Assembly: GCF_001598335.1 (NCBI RefSeq) | Contig: NZ_BCYT01000008.1 | Span: 92,354-156,353, forward strand | Length of the DNA stretch: 64,000 nucleotides | Direction of reading: 5' to 3' | Origin: Sphingobium abikonense NBRC 16140 | Lineage (GTDB): Bacteria; Pseudomonadota; Alphaproteobacteria; Sphingomonadales; Sphingomonadaceae | Part shown: piece by piece, positions 11,047 through 19,713 of the stretch | Numbering within the stretch: the stretch's first letter is position 1 | How the letters are laid out: each line of letters starts with the position of its first letter | Translations under genes and position numbers: made by a program | The notes under the pieces: generated by a model | What the model saw: the letters and a program-made list of their open reading frames with translations, nothing else | Database searches by the model: none | Told to the model about the DNA's origin: nothing

Positions 11047-11124
11047 TCGGCCGCGTCGGTTGGCGCCTCCGGGTCTCAAAAGGATGTGCCCCTGCTTGAT
11101 CGTGCGAGGATCATAGGCGGGGGT

Positions 11125-13797
11125 TTATTGCCGGAGGCGTTCGATCGCCTGCGCAAGGGCGACATACAGCTTGCCCATGTCGGAAGACAGAATCGCGACG
11201 CCGAGTGCATTGCCATCCCGCGCGGACAGGATTACCCGCAGCATGGCTTCAAAGTCGTGGATATAGCGGTTTACATGATCGCGAAATTCCGCGTCCTCGT
11301 CATAGTGCAGGGCAATCTCGCGCGATTCCCCCGCATCGAGCAGCTTGACCGCCCGACGGGTGAACACGCCGCGGTCGCCCTTCAGATAGGCCGACCATGC
11401 GGAGTCCGTGACATCATTGGACAGGATTTTGGCGACGTCGATCGCGGTGCTGTTAAGCGATTCGATCAGCAGCGCTGAACGGCGCGCGAAATGATCGCGG
11501 TCGCGTTGCTCTGTCGCCTGGCGTGCTTCCTCGATGCGGTGATCAATGCTGGCGCTGGTATCGGCAATGGTCAGAAGCTGGCGGGTCAGGCGCTCCGACG
11601 CCTGTTGTGCAGCCTGAACGGCTTGATCGGCAACCTGCGCGATCTGAGCGATCTGGGCGCTGACCTTTTCGTTGATGACGCTTTCAACGGCTTCCTCACT
11701 GGCGTCTGCCAATTGCCTCGCCGCGTCCGGGATGGCGCGCCCAAGCGCCTGGCGCGCCCGTTCGGCCGCTTGCTCTGCCGTGTCCTTGACGCGCAGGAGC
11801 GCCGTGACGAGAAGCGGGCCGGCGCCTTCGGTAATCCGGGTGGCATCCTGATGCGCCGCGTCCAGCGCGCTACGCAACCGGTTGACGAGGTCGCGATTGG
11901 CTTCCAATCCGCCCTGGGTGCTTTCCAGCCATTCGGTCAGTCGTGCGCCCTGACCCCGCAACAAGGCTTCGGCTTCCTCCGCGCGGCCGACAAGGGCCTG
12001 AGAAATCGCTTCCAGCCGCTCCATCTCGGGCGCTGCGCTGCCCAGCAGATTGCGGCTTTGCTCCATCCGGTTGTCGAACCGGTCGAGCGCAGCAGGATAG
12101 GTTTCGTCCAGTTCGCGAACGCTGGCATCAAGCGCGACCATCAACGTTTCTGCATTGCCGATCAGCCTGTCCGCCGTCGTGCCACCAGCGCTCAGGGCCT
12201 CGTCAATGCGTCGCGTTTCCGCCGCCAGTCGCTCCAGCGCTTCGGTCAGCCTCTGGTTTCTGGCGATTGCCGACTGCTCCAGAGCCTCGAACCGCGTCTC
12301 GGCGGCGCTGGCGCTGTCCTGCAGTTCTCCATGAAGGCTGGTGAGAAGCGAGCGCTGGCCTTGGACGATATCATTGATCTGATGCAATCGGCCTTCGACA
12401 TCGCCAATCGCTTCGGTCAGGCCGCCGACGGTCCGGTCGCCGATCATGTCGAGATGCGCGCGCGAACGGGAAATAAGGTCGGTGAGCGCGTCGGACTGGA
12501 AGCTCAATCGCCCATCGGTGAGCGCCAGCGCTTCCTGCGCCTGATCCAGCGCCGCGCCCAAACGCCCACGCAAATCCTGCTCGATCTGGTCCATGTCGCG
12601 CGCCAATGTGGCGAGAGCCTGTTCGCTGCTGGCTTCGATGCCCGTTTGAGCCGCCGCCACAAGGGCCGTCAGCGAATCGGCGCGCCGGGTCAGGCTGTCG
12701 TCGATGGTCGACAGCGTCTGCCGCGCTTTCTGCGCCACCGCGTCCAATCGCTCGTCGATCGCGGTCTGGGTCGTTTCCAGGTCATGGACTAGGGCGGTCC
12801 GCACCTTCTCACTGGAGCGCACAAGTCCGTCCTGCATATTCTGCATCAGCTGCGACAGCGCCGCGCATTGATCTTCCAACTGCGCGCGGCTTTGCTCCAT
12901 CGCCTGACGCGCGCCGGTGGCAGTGGCCTCGATCCGACTTGCGGCGATATCGGCCATCCCCGCCACTTCGTCGGTGGAGGCGCGGGTCGCTTCCTGGAGC
13001 TGGCTCAGCTGGCTGGTGAGGCTCTTGGTGGCGGCCAGCATGCGCGCCCGGGCGTCGTCGGACAATTCGGTCAGCGTGTGCAACCTGGCTTCGAGCGTAT
13101 CGATCCGCTCGCCCAGCGCATGGCCATTGTCCATGATTTGCGCGGCAATGCGCGCACTGCGTTCTTCCAGCGCCGGAATGGATTCGATCAGCGCGTCCAT
13201 CCGATGGATGAGCGCTGTGCCAGCCTGTTCAGCCGCCTCGGCGCGTTCCGCCGTTACCTGAGCGCGGCTTGCGATCAATTCGGCGGATGCTTCCATATTG
13301 CTGCTGGCCGCAGCGCCGTAGCTGTCGAGCAATTGGGCCTGATCCTGCATCGTCCGGCGCGCGGATTCCAGCTGGGTCACGATATGCCCAAGGCGCAATT
13401 CGAGCAGGTCGGCTTCCGCGCGCATCGCCCGCGATGTGTCGCGATAGCGCCTTGCTTCCGTCCTGCTGTTTCGCATGAGCAGCATGTAGAGAACGCCAAG
13501 GAGGATAAGCGGGGCAGCTAGGGTGGCGATGGCCTGGCTCCAGCCGGCCGGGCCGGTCCCCGTGACATCCGACGCCACAATGCCCCAACCGGCAAAAGCA
13601 ACCCAGCCTATGGCCACGACACCCAGGGCGACAGACGCCGGCCCCATCCATTTGGTGTCGCTATCATCCGCCGTCGGGGCGTCATCAATGTCCATAACCG
13701 CCTGCTTAAGAAGCAGGATGTCATCGGATTGCGGCTGTGAGTCCGTCGCGATCGGTTCATCGCGCCAAAAGTCGACGATTGTGCTGCCCCCTGTCAT
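11125..13797 (-). CDS. Large membrane-anchored coiled-coil protein, TipN-like architecture
   Basis: An 890-residue protein of unassigned family. After a short acidic cytoplasmic N-terminus it has two hydrophobic helices, about residues 52-75 and 87-108, and then roughly 750 residues of almost uninterrupted Ala/Glu/Gln/Arg-rich helix with heptad character, plus a more globular C-terminal stretch of about 90 residues. Caulobacter TipN, a pole-marking scaffold, has the same overall plan (about 890 residues, two N-terminal membrane helices, long coiled coil), so a polarity or envelope scaffold is plausible. Coiled coils imitate each other, so this is analogy and not homology. It is divergent from a plus-strand group of signalling-like genes. 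Confidence 0.75.
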   Translation of the reverse strand: MTGGSTIVDFWRDEPIATDSQPQSDDILLLKQAVMDIDDAPTADDSDTKWMGPASVALGVVAIGWVAFAGWGIVASDVTGTGPAGWSQAIATLAAPLILLGVLYMLLMRNSRTEARRYRDTSRAMRAEADLLELRLGHIVTQLESARRTMQDQAQLLDSYGAAASSNMEASAELIASRAQVTAERAEAAEQAGTALIHRMDALIESIPALEERSARIAAQIMDNGHALGERIDTLEARLHTLTELSDDARARMLAATKSLTSQLSQLQEATRASTDEVAGMADIAASRIEATATGARQAMEQSRAQLEDQCAALSQLMQNMQDGLVRSSEKVRTALVHDLETTQTAIDERLDAVAQKARQTLSTIDDSLTRRADSLTALVAAAQTGIEASSEQALATLARDMDQIEQDLRGRLGAALDQAQEALALTDGRLSFQSDALTDLISRSRAHLDMIGDRTVGGLTEAIGDVEGRLHQINDIVQGQRSLLTSLHGELQDSASAAETRFEALEQSAIARNQRLTEALERLAAETRRIDEALSAGGTTADRLIGNAETLMVALDASVRELDETYPAALDRFDNRMEQSRNLLGSAAPEMERLEAISQALVGRAEEAEALLRGQGARLTEWLESTQGGLEANRDLVNRLRSALDAAHQDATRITEGAGPLLVTALLRVKDTAEQAAERARQALGRAIPDAARQLADASEEAVESVINEKVSAQIAQIAQVADQAVQAAQQASERLTRQLLTIADTSASIDHRIEEARQATEQRDRDHFARRSALLIESLNSTAIDVAKILSNDVTDSAWSAYLKGDRGVFTRRAVKLLDAGESREIALHYDEDAEFRDHVNRYIHDFEAMLRVILSARDGNALGVAILSSDMGKLYVALAQAIERLRQ

Positions 13798-13877
13798 TTC
13801 ACCACCTTAACAGCTTTTGCGCGCAGGCAAATGCCCCGTTACCAAAACTTAACGCAAGCCAGATAGAGTTGGTCGCC

Positions 13878-14180
13878 ATGTCCTATGATCCTGGCGCTCT
13901 CGATGCGGCACTGGCCGCGGCCGTCGGCGACGATACAGCGCTCGTTGCCGATCTGCGCGTCGCGTTCCTGGAAAGCGCCGCCCGTCAGATAGACCTTTTG
14001 GGGCGTGCGCGCTGTGACGCCAACTGGCATCTGGCCGCATGGCGGCTGAAAGGCCTGGCGGCAAGCTTCGGACTGACATCCCTGATGGCACTGGCGGACG
14101 AAGCAGCGCAATCTGCCCCCGGCGATCCGAAAATCTTGCGGCGATTGCAGGCCACGCTGGATATGCTGGCGCGCGATTGA
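13878..14180 (+). CDS. Hpt-like domain protein lacking the phosphorylatable histidine
   Basis: A 100-residue protein starting at ATG 13878. Its core A-A-W-R-L-K-G-L-A-A-S-F-G-L (residues 53-66) matches the signature of histidine phosphotransfer domains (A-H-x-L-K-G-x-x-x-x-x-G). The histidine that normally receives phosphate is tryptophan here (W55, codon TGG at 14040-14042). The rest of the four-helix pattern seems intact. Either the protein is a docking or inhibitory pseudo-Hpt, or the resemblance is partial. It lies divergent from the coiled-coil gene and upstream of a kinase-like gene that also lacks its histidine. Confidence 0.7.
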   Translation: MSYDPGALDAALAAAVGDDTALVADLRVAFLESAARQIDLLGRARCDANWHLAAWRLKGLAASFGLTSLMALADEAAQSAPGDPKILRRLQATLDMLARD

Positions 14181-14252
14181 CACTGGACTTGCGTCCAGTG
14201 CTTGCCCTTGCGAAAAGATGGCCAGTTAAAAACGGGTCCTCGTCATCATATC

Positions 14253-15419
14253 ATGAGTTTCGCCGCCATTTTAAGCGCCAGCCGCGCTTCGGCTGATTCG
14301 TCGGGGGGGCTGCGCGCCTGTCTGCATTTTGCGGGGCAGACGCTGGTGGAATATCAGGCGCGACAGGCGGTACGCGCCGGCGCGGACCGTATCTTCGTGA
14401 TGGTAAGCGTCATCACCCCCGCCTTGTCGCAGGCCGTGGACAGGTTAAGCGCTGACGGGATCGCCGTCGCGCTGGTGCGGGATATGGTGTCGATGGTGCG
14501 CGATGCACCGCGCGACACCGATATTCTGTTGATCGCGGACGGGACGATCGTCGCCCAGGCGCATGTCGATCATATGGGCTCGGCGGCCGGGGATACGTTG
14601 CTGGTCGCGGACGATTCCCGCGCCAGCGCTCCGCTTGAACGGATCGATGCAGGTCAACGCTGGGCCGGGCTCGCCCGGATCAGTCCCGGCCTGTTGTTCG
14701 GAACGCTCGACATGATCGGCGACTGGGACCTTGCGCTTACCTTGGTGCGCAGCGCGGTCCAGAAGGGCGCGAGGCGCATCACGGTGCCGGAGGCCGACCT
14801 GCTGGAAGGCAGGGCAGCGATGGTCGAGAGCCAGCAGCAAGCGGACCTCGTCGCGCAGGCCGTCACCTCCGTCGAGACGACACGCGCCTATGATCGCGGC
14901 GGCGTGGAACATTATGTCTTCGCCCCGGTCGCGCGATCCCTCGGCGCGACCCTGATGCGCCTGCAGGTGCCGGCTTTTCAGGTGCGCATCGGCGCGATGG
15001 CGTTGGCCGCCATCGCTTTGGTGCCGATCGAATTGACCTGGATATTGCCGGGTTTCTGCCTGATGCTGCTGGCAATCCTCCTTTCCGACTCCGCCGACCG
15101 TCTGGATGAACTGGCACTGCGCCCGCCGCCGAAGGGCTGGACCGCTTTTGCCACGCCCGCCCTGGCCCTCATCGGTATCACCCTGGCTGGCGCCAGCGCG
15201 GTGGCGTTCGACCTTGCCTTGCTCGTGATGGTGCTGCTCGTCGCGCTGCGCTGGCGACGTCTGGGCGGAGCAATGCCATGGATGGTGCTGACGCCCGCCA
15301 CGCTGCTGATCCTGTTGATCATCGGCGGCGCGCTTGGCTTCATGCAGGAGGCTTATCGCTTCAGCATGCTCGCCGCCATCGCGTCTGCCGGTGCGCTCAT
15401 CCTGCGCCGGCGCGCCTGA
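14253..15419 (+). CDS. Nucleotidyltransferase-like / multi-pass membrane fusion protein, function unknown
   Basis: A 388-residue protein of unrecognised function. The first 230 residues look like a Rossmann-type nucleotidyltransferase fold: L-H-F-A-G-Q-T-L-V-E-Y-Q-A-R-Q-A-V near residue 25 followed by R-A-G-A-D-R-I-F-V-M-V resembles the sugar-nucleotide transferase N-terminus, though no clear catalytic GxGxR loop is seen. Residues 245-388 form about five or six membrane helices. No CDP-alcohol transferase motif was found in them. The start is taken at ATG 14253 (M-S-F-A-A-I-L); the frame extends upstream to 14202. It sits between the Hpt-like and kinase-like genes and may share their transcript. 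Confidence 0.7.
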   Translation: MSFAAILSASRASADSSGGLRACLHFAGQTLVEYQARQAVRAGADRIFVMVSVITPALSQAVDRLSADGIAVALVRDMVSMVRDAPRDTDILLIADGTIVAQAHVDHMGSAAGDTLLVADDSRASAPLERIDAGQRWAGLARISPGLLFGTLDMIGDWDLALTLVRSAVQKGARRITVPEADLLEGRAAMVESQQQADLVAQAVTSVETTRAYDRGGVEHYVFAPVARSLGATLMRLQVPAFQVRIGAMALAAIALVPIELTWILPGFCLMLLAILLSDSADRLDELALRPPPKGWTAFATPALALIGITLAGASAVAFDLALLVMVLLVALRWRRLGGAMPWMVLTPATLLILLIIGGALGFMQEAYRFSMLAAIASAGALILRRRA

Positions 15420-15435
15420 ATTTTCTCCTGCACGG

Positions 15436-15451
15436 TTTAGTGCATTTTAAC
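15436..15451 (+). promoter_or_regulatory. Candidate CtrA-type operator before the kinase-like gene
   Basis: TTTA-N7-TTAAC lies 12 bp upstream of the kinase-like start and differs by one base from the TTAA-N7-TTAAC consensus for CtrA, the alphaproteobacterial cell-cycle regulator. A single near-match in AT-rich intergenic sequence can arise by chance, so this is only suggestive. It is recorded because the gene behind it resembles non-canonical cell-cycle kinases. Confidence 0.3.
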
Positions 15452-15462
15452 GACGTACATTT

Positions 15463-16848
15463 ATGGTTCGGGTCATGAGCGGCCCCTCAACCATTTTGCG
15501 CGCCAGCCTGTCGGCGGACAGGCGGCTGCTCAGCGCGGACGCCCCCATATTAGGGCTGCAAAGGGAGGCGGGCGGCGACATTGGCACCGCGATGGCCGTG
15601 CCGCAACTCGCGGCCATCGCGCGTCTGGTCCAACGGATGGATGCGGCGGTGTCCCGTCCCGTCATCGCGGCGACCGAGCGTGGTCTGATCGATATGTGGG
15701 TGAGGGCGCGCCCTGACGCGGGCGGCGTGGCGATGGCGATCATCGACTGGCACGAACGCCCAGTTGAAGGCGAGTCGACGGAAACGCTCCGGCGAGAGGC
15801 TGACCTGGCCGCGCTCGCCGAAGGGTGGACGTGGCAGATCGATACCGAATTGCGGTTCGAAATGACGGCGGCCGGACACGGGCCTCAGGGCGTCTTGCCC
15901 GCATCGCCACCTTTGGCGGGGTCGCGCTTTGCCGGCTTCTTTGACCTGCGTGCGGAAGAGGATGGCGACCTGCCGATGCTGCGCGGTGTCGCGCAACGCC
16001 GCGCCTTTCGACATCAAGTCGCAGCGCAGGCGAGTGATCCTGCGCGGCTGTTCCAACTGTCCGGCTATCCCCTGTTCGATCTGGCAGGCCAGTTGATCGG
16101 ATATCGCGGAGCGGCTTTCCCCTTGGATCACATGGTGCTGGCACCCTTGGCCCGGGAGCCTGACGTTACACTTTATCCCGCCGAGTTTGGCAAGCGGCTA
16201 GACCGGTCCTTGCGGCAGCCATTGGGGCGCATCATCGCCAATGCCGACACGATCAGTGCGCAGATGGAAGGACCATTGCGGGCCGATTATGCCGGCTATG
16301 CCAATGACATTGCGTCGGCCGGCCGTCATCTGATGGCATTGATTGACGATCTAGCCGATCTTCAGGCGATTGATCGCCCGGATTTTTCCGTCATCCTGGA
16401 AGACGTGGATCTGGCCGATCTTGGTCGTCGCGCGGCCGGTCTGCTTCGCGTCAAGGCGCTGGATCGCCAGATATTGATCGTTCCACCGCCCGAAGATGCC
16501 AGCGCGATGGCGACCGGCGAATTTCGACGTGTTTTGCAAATTCTGGTCAACCTGATCAGCAACGCAGTCCGCTACTCGCCCGAAGGCAGCATGGTGCGGG
16601 TGGTCACCGAACAGGCGCGTGGCCAGGCCCGGATCATGGTGATCGATCAAGGCAATGGTGTGGCCATGGCGGACCGGGAACGTATTTTCGAAAAGTTTGA
16701 ACGGCTGGGGCGTGACGACGCTGGTGGCAGTGGCCTTGGCCTCTATATTTCCCGGCGTCTGGCGAGAGCGATGGGCGGAGATATCGAAATTGGCGGCGCG
16801 GTCGGCGAGGGCGCGCGGTTCATCCTCAGCTTGCCGGCGAAGAATTAG
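15463..16848 (+). CDS. Histidine-kinase-like protein with Arg in place of the H-box histidine
   Basis: A 461-residue soluble protein. The N-terminal 230 residues look like a sensory region, partly PAS-like. A dimerisation domain follows with the H-box L-D-R-S-L-R-Q-P-L-G, aligning with M-S-H-E-L-R-T-P-L: the catalytic histidine is replaced by R248 (CGG at 16204-16206). The ATPase domain seems complete: N-box L-I-S-N-A-V-R-Y-S-P-E-G, G1 D-Q-G-N-G-V, F-box F-E-K-F and G2 G-S-G-L-G-L-Y-I-S-R-R-L. Caulobacter DivL is a known kinase relative with a non-His residue at this site, so a regulatory, non-phosphorylating role is likely. A second in-frame ATG is at 15475. Confidence 0.85.
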   Translation: MVRVMSGPSTILRASLSADRRLLSADAPILGLQREAGGDIGTAMAVPQLAAIARLVQRMDAAVSRPVIAATERGLIDMWVRARPDAGGVAMAIIDWHERPVEGESTETLRREADLAALAEGWTWQIDTELRFEMTAAGHGPQGVLPASPPLAGSRFAGFFDLRAEEDGDLPMLRGVAQRRAFRHQVAAQASDPARLFQLSGYPLFDLAGQLIGYRGAAFPLDHMVLAPLAREPDVTLYPAEFGKRLDRSLRQPLGRIIANADTISAQMEGPLRADYAGYANDIASAGRHLMALIDDLADLQAIDRPDFSVILEDVDLADLGRRAAGLLRVKALDRQILIVPPPEDASAMATGEFRRVLQILVNLISNAVRYSPEGSMVRVVTEQARGQARIMVIDQGNGVAMADRERIFEKFERLGRDDAGGSGLGLYISRRLARAMGGDIEIGGAVGEGARFILSLPAKN

Positions 16849-16870
16849 CGTCACGACCCCTCAGCGCGAA

Positions 16871-16897
16871 ACAAAAACGGCGCCCGAACCGGACGCC
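16871..16897 (-). terminator. Intrinsic terminator of gltA
   Basis: Read on the minus strand, a 7-bp GC-rich stem (16891-16897 with 16879-16885, one G-U pair, 5-nt loop) is followed directly by GTTTTTGT (complement of 16871-16878). It begins about 24 bp after the gltA stop and fits a Rho-independent terminator for the gltX-gltA transcript. Confidence 0.75.
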
Positions 16898-16920
16898 GCC
16901 TTCGTTGGATGGTATCCCGA

Positions 16921-18207
16921 TCAGCGCTTGTCGACCGGCACATAATCGCGTTGCGTCGGCCCAGTGTAGAGCTGGCGCGGACGACCGATCTTCTGCGCAG
17001 GATCGGAGATCATTTCGTTCCACTGCGCAACCCAGCCAACGGTGCGCGCGAGGGCGAACAGTACGGTGAACATTTCCGTCGGGAAGCCGATGGCCGACAG
17101 GATGACGCCCGAATAGAAGTCGACATTCGGGTAGAGTTTCTTTTCGATGAAATAAGGATCGTTGAGCGCGATCTGCTCCAGTTCCTTGGCAACGTCGAAA
17201 ATCGGATCGTCGACGCCCAGCTTTTCCAGCACGTCCTTTGCCGTTTTCTGCATGACGGTCGCGCGCGGATCGTAATTTTTGTAGACCCGGTGGCCAAAGC
17301 CCATCAGGCGGAACGGATCGTCCTTGTTCTTGGCGCGGGCGATATATTCCGGAATCCGGTCCACCGTGCCGATTTCACGCAGCATGTTGAGCGCGGCCTC
17401 ATTGGCGCCGCCATGCGCGGGACCCCACAGGCAGGCGATGCCGGCGGCAATGCACGCAAATGGATTGGCACCCGACGAGCCGGCAAGGCGCACGGTCGAC
17501 GTCGAGGCATTCTGTTCATGATCGGCATGCAGGATGAAAATTTTGTCCATCGCATCGACGATGACGGGATCGACTTCATATTCTTCCGCCGGGACCGAGA
17601 AGGTCATCCGCAGGAAATTGGCGGTGTAGCTGAGGTCATTGCGCGGATAAACGAAGGGCTGACCCACCGAATATTTATACGCCATCGCCGCGATCGTCGG
17701 CATCTTGGCAATCAACCGATGGCTGGCGATGCGGCGCTGTTCCGGATCGTTGATGTCGGTCGAATCGTGATAGAAGGCCGACAGGGCCCCCACCACGCCG
17801 CACATGATCGCCATGGGATGGGCGTCCCGGCGGAAGCCGCGATAGAAGGTCGTCAGCTGTTCGTGGATCATTGTGTGACGCGTGATCGTGCGCGTGAACT
17901 CGTCCAGTTCCTTGGCCGACGGCAATTCGCCGTTCAGCAACAGGTAGCTCACCTCCATGAAGCTGGATTGTTCGGCGAGCTGGCCAATGGGGTAGCCACG
18001 ATGCAGCAGCACGCCTTCATCGCCGTCGATATAGGTCAGCCCCGAGTCACAGCTGGCGGTGGACGTGAAACCCGGATCATAGGTGAACATGCCGGTGTTG
18101 GCGTAAAGCTTGCGAACGTCGATGACCTGGGGGCCCATCGTGCCATCCATGATGGCATAATCCTGGGCATCGCTCCCGATTGTCAAACTGGCCTTGTTAT
18201 CCGACAT
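16921..18207 (-). CDS. gltA: Citrate synthase
   Basis: Condenses acetyl-CoA with oxaloacetate to citrate at the entry of the TCA cycle. From the ATG at 18207 the protein has 428 residues, the standard length of the type II hexameric bacterial enzyme. Conserved parts include [10 protein letters not shown] near the first catalytic histidine, [14 protein letters not shown] and the late [10 protein letters not shown]. The start is fixed by AAGGAG 6 bp upstream; the frame extends 8 codons further but that part overlaps the ribosome site. The gene lies 20 bp behind gltX and is probably cotranscribed with it. Confidence 0.97.
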   Translation of the reverse strand: MSDNKASLTIGSDAQDYAIMDGTMGPQVIDVRKLYANTGMFTYDPGFTSTASCDSGLTYIDGDEGVLLHRGYPIGQLAEQSSFMEVSYLLLNGELPSAKELDEFTRTITRHTMIHEQLTTFYRGFRRDAHPMAIMCGVVGALSAFYHDSTDINDPEQRRIASHRLIAKMPTIAAMAYKYSVGQPFVYPRNDLSYTANFLRMTFSVPAEEYEVDPVIVDAMDKIFILHADHEQNASTSTVRLAGSSGANPFACIAAGIACLWGPAHGGANEAALNMLREIGTVDRIPEYIARAKNKDDPFRLMGFGHRVYKNYDPRATVMQKTAKDVLEKLGVDDPIFDVAKELEQIALNDPYFIEKKLYPNVDFYSGVILSAIGFPTEMFTVLFALARTVGWVAQWNEMISDPAQKIGRPRQLYTGPTQRDYVPVDKR

Positions 18208-18227
18208 GTTTTTCTCCTTGAGTGCCA

Positions 18228-19697
18228 TCAACCGGCCGCAGCGTGCCCTGCTGCAGTCAGCCGTTCCAAGCTTTCCTCTCTTCCCAAAAGGAAGAGGACG
18301 TCAAAAATGCCCGGTGAGACCGTGCGGCCGGTCAGGGCGGCGCGCAGCGGTTGCGCCACCTTGCCAAGCCCCAGGCCAGCATCCTCTGCCACGCGGCGTA
18401 TCACGTCTTCGATCGCTTCGACTGTCCAGGACGGAGCAGTCCGCAGAGCGTCGGCTGTCTTTGTCAGCAGCGCACGCGCGGGCTCATCTAGCAGAGCGGA
18501 GGCCTTCTCGTCAAAGTCGAGCGGGCAAGATTTGAACAGGAACTCCGCGCCCTCCGCAATGTCATCGAGCGTTTTGGCACGCGGCTTGAGCGGGGTCATC
18601 GCCAGGCGCAGAATATCGGTCTGCGCAGGGGTGAGTTGCGTATTGAGACGCGACTCGACGCGGGGCGCGACGAGGGCAGCGAGGCGCGCATCGTCAGCTT
18701 CGCGCAGATAATGACCGTTGAGATTTTCCAGTTTCTTGATGTCGAACCGTGAAGGAGAGCGGCCGACGCCGTCGATGTCGAATAGTTCAATCGCGCGATC
18801 GATCGAGATGATCTCCTCGTCGCCATGCCCCCAGCCAAGCCGCAAAAGATAATTCAGCACCGCTTCGGGCAGCATTCCCATATCGTCGCGATAGGCATCG
18901 ACGCCGAGCGCGCCATGACGCTTGGACAGTTTCGCCCCGTCCGAGCCGTGGATCAGCGGAATGTGTGCATAGACGGGTTCGCCCCAGCCATCCTCGATCC
19001 TGGCCATGGCCTTGATGATCGTCAGCTGGCGGAAGGCGTTGTTGAGGTGATCATCGCCACGGATGACGTGCGTGACGCCCATGTCGCGATCATCGACAAC
19101 GACAGCCAGCATATAGGTAGGGGTGCCGTCAGACCGCAGCAGGATCATGTCGTCAAGCTCGGCATTCTGGACGACAACGCGACCCTGAACCGCATCCTGG
19201 ATGACGGTTTCGCCCTCTCGCGGCGCCTTGATGCGGATTACATAGGGCGCGCCTTCGGGGGCTTCGGCTGGATCGCGGTCGCGCCAGCGGCCATCATAGC
19301 GCATGGGCTGCTTTGCGGCGCGCTGCTGTTCGCGCAGCTCGGCCAGTTCTTCGGGCGTCGCGAAACATTTATAGGCATGCCCGGCCGCAAGCAGTTGGGC
19401 GGCGACTTCGGCATGGCGTGGCGTGCGTTCAAACTGAAAGACCGCCGGTTCGTCGCCGCCGAGGCCCAACCACTCCAATCCGTCGAAAATGGCGGCAACA
19501 GCATCGTCGGTGGAACGGGTCCGATCGGTATCCTCAATCCGCAAAAGGAACTTGCCACCATGGTGGCGCGCGAACAGCCAATTGAAGAGCGCGGTCCGTG
19601 CGCCGCCAATATGCAGATAGCCAGTGGGGGACGGGGCGAAACGGGTCACCACCTGCTTGTTCTTTCCCGTTGCGCTCGCCGTCATATTCTTTGACAT
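18228..19697 (-). CDS. gltX: Glutamyl-tRNA synthetase
   Basis: Charges tRNA-Glu, and in many alphaproteobacteria also tRNA-Gln for later amidation. The class I signatures are clear: [14 protein letters not shown] near the N-terminus (HIGH) and K-L-S-K-R-H-G (KMSKS) in the middle. Length is about 489 residues from the ATG at 19697; ATG 19685 is an alternative, since neither has a strong ribosome site. It is divergent from comEC with only 16 bp between start codons, so the promoters must overlap the coding sequences. gltA follows on the same strand. Confidence 0.95.
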   Translation of the reverse strand: MSKNMTASATGKNKQVVTRFAPSPTGYLHIGGARTALFNWLFARHHGGKFLLRIEDTDRTRSTDDAVAAIFDGLEWLGLGGDEPAVFQFERTPRHAEVAAQLLAAGHAYKCFATPEELAELREQQRAAKQPMRYDGRWRDRDPAEAPEGAPYVIRIKAPREGETVIQDAVQGRVVVQNAELDDMILLRSDGTPTYMLAVVVDDRDMGVTHVIRGDDHLNNAFRQLTIIKAMARIEDGWGEPVYAHIPLIHGSDGAKLSKRHGALGVDAYRDDMGMLPEAVLNYLLRLGWGHGDEEIISIDRAIELFDIDGVGRSPSRFDIKKLENLNGHYLREADDARLAALVAPRVESRLNTQLTPAQTDILRLAMTPLKPRAKTLDDIAEGAEFLFKSCPLDFDEKASALLDEPARALLTKTADALRTAPSWTVEAIEDVIRRVAEDAGLGLGKVAQPLRAALTGRTVSPGIFDVLFLLGREESLERLTAAGHAAAG

Positions 19698-19713
19698 TCG
19701 CCTTATCTGATCC

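Noticed and set aside
11047..11124. Inverted GCCTCCGG/CCGGAGGC pair between the DUF1467 gene and the coiled-coil gene as a bidirectional terminator
   Set aside because: The arms are about 60 bp apart and no T-runs are present; too weak to call.
11491..12792. 433-codon plus-strand frame inside the coiled-coil gene
   Set aside because: Heptad-rich coding DNA leaves the opposite strand open; no start signal or family features.
13801..13877. TTAAC motifs between the coiled-coil gene and the Hpt-like gene as CtrA boxes
   Set aside because: Half-sites such as GTTAC and TTAAC are present but the spacing is six or the bases do not fit TTAA-N7-TTAA; weaker than the site at 15436.
16909..18711. 600-codon plus-strand frame over gltA and gltX
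   Set aside because: Antisense to two secure housekeeping genes; no domain visible.
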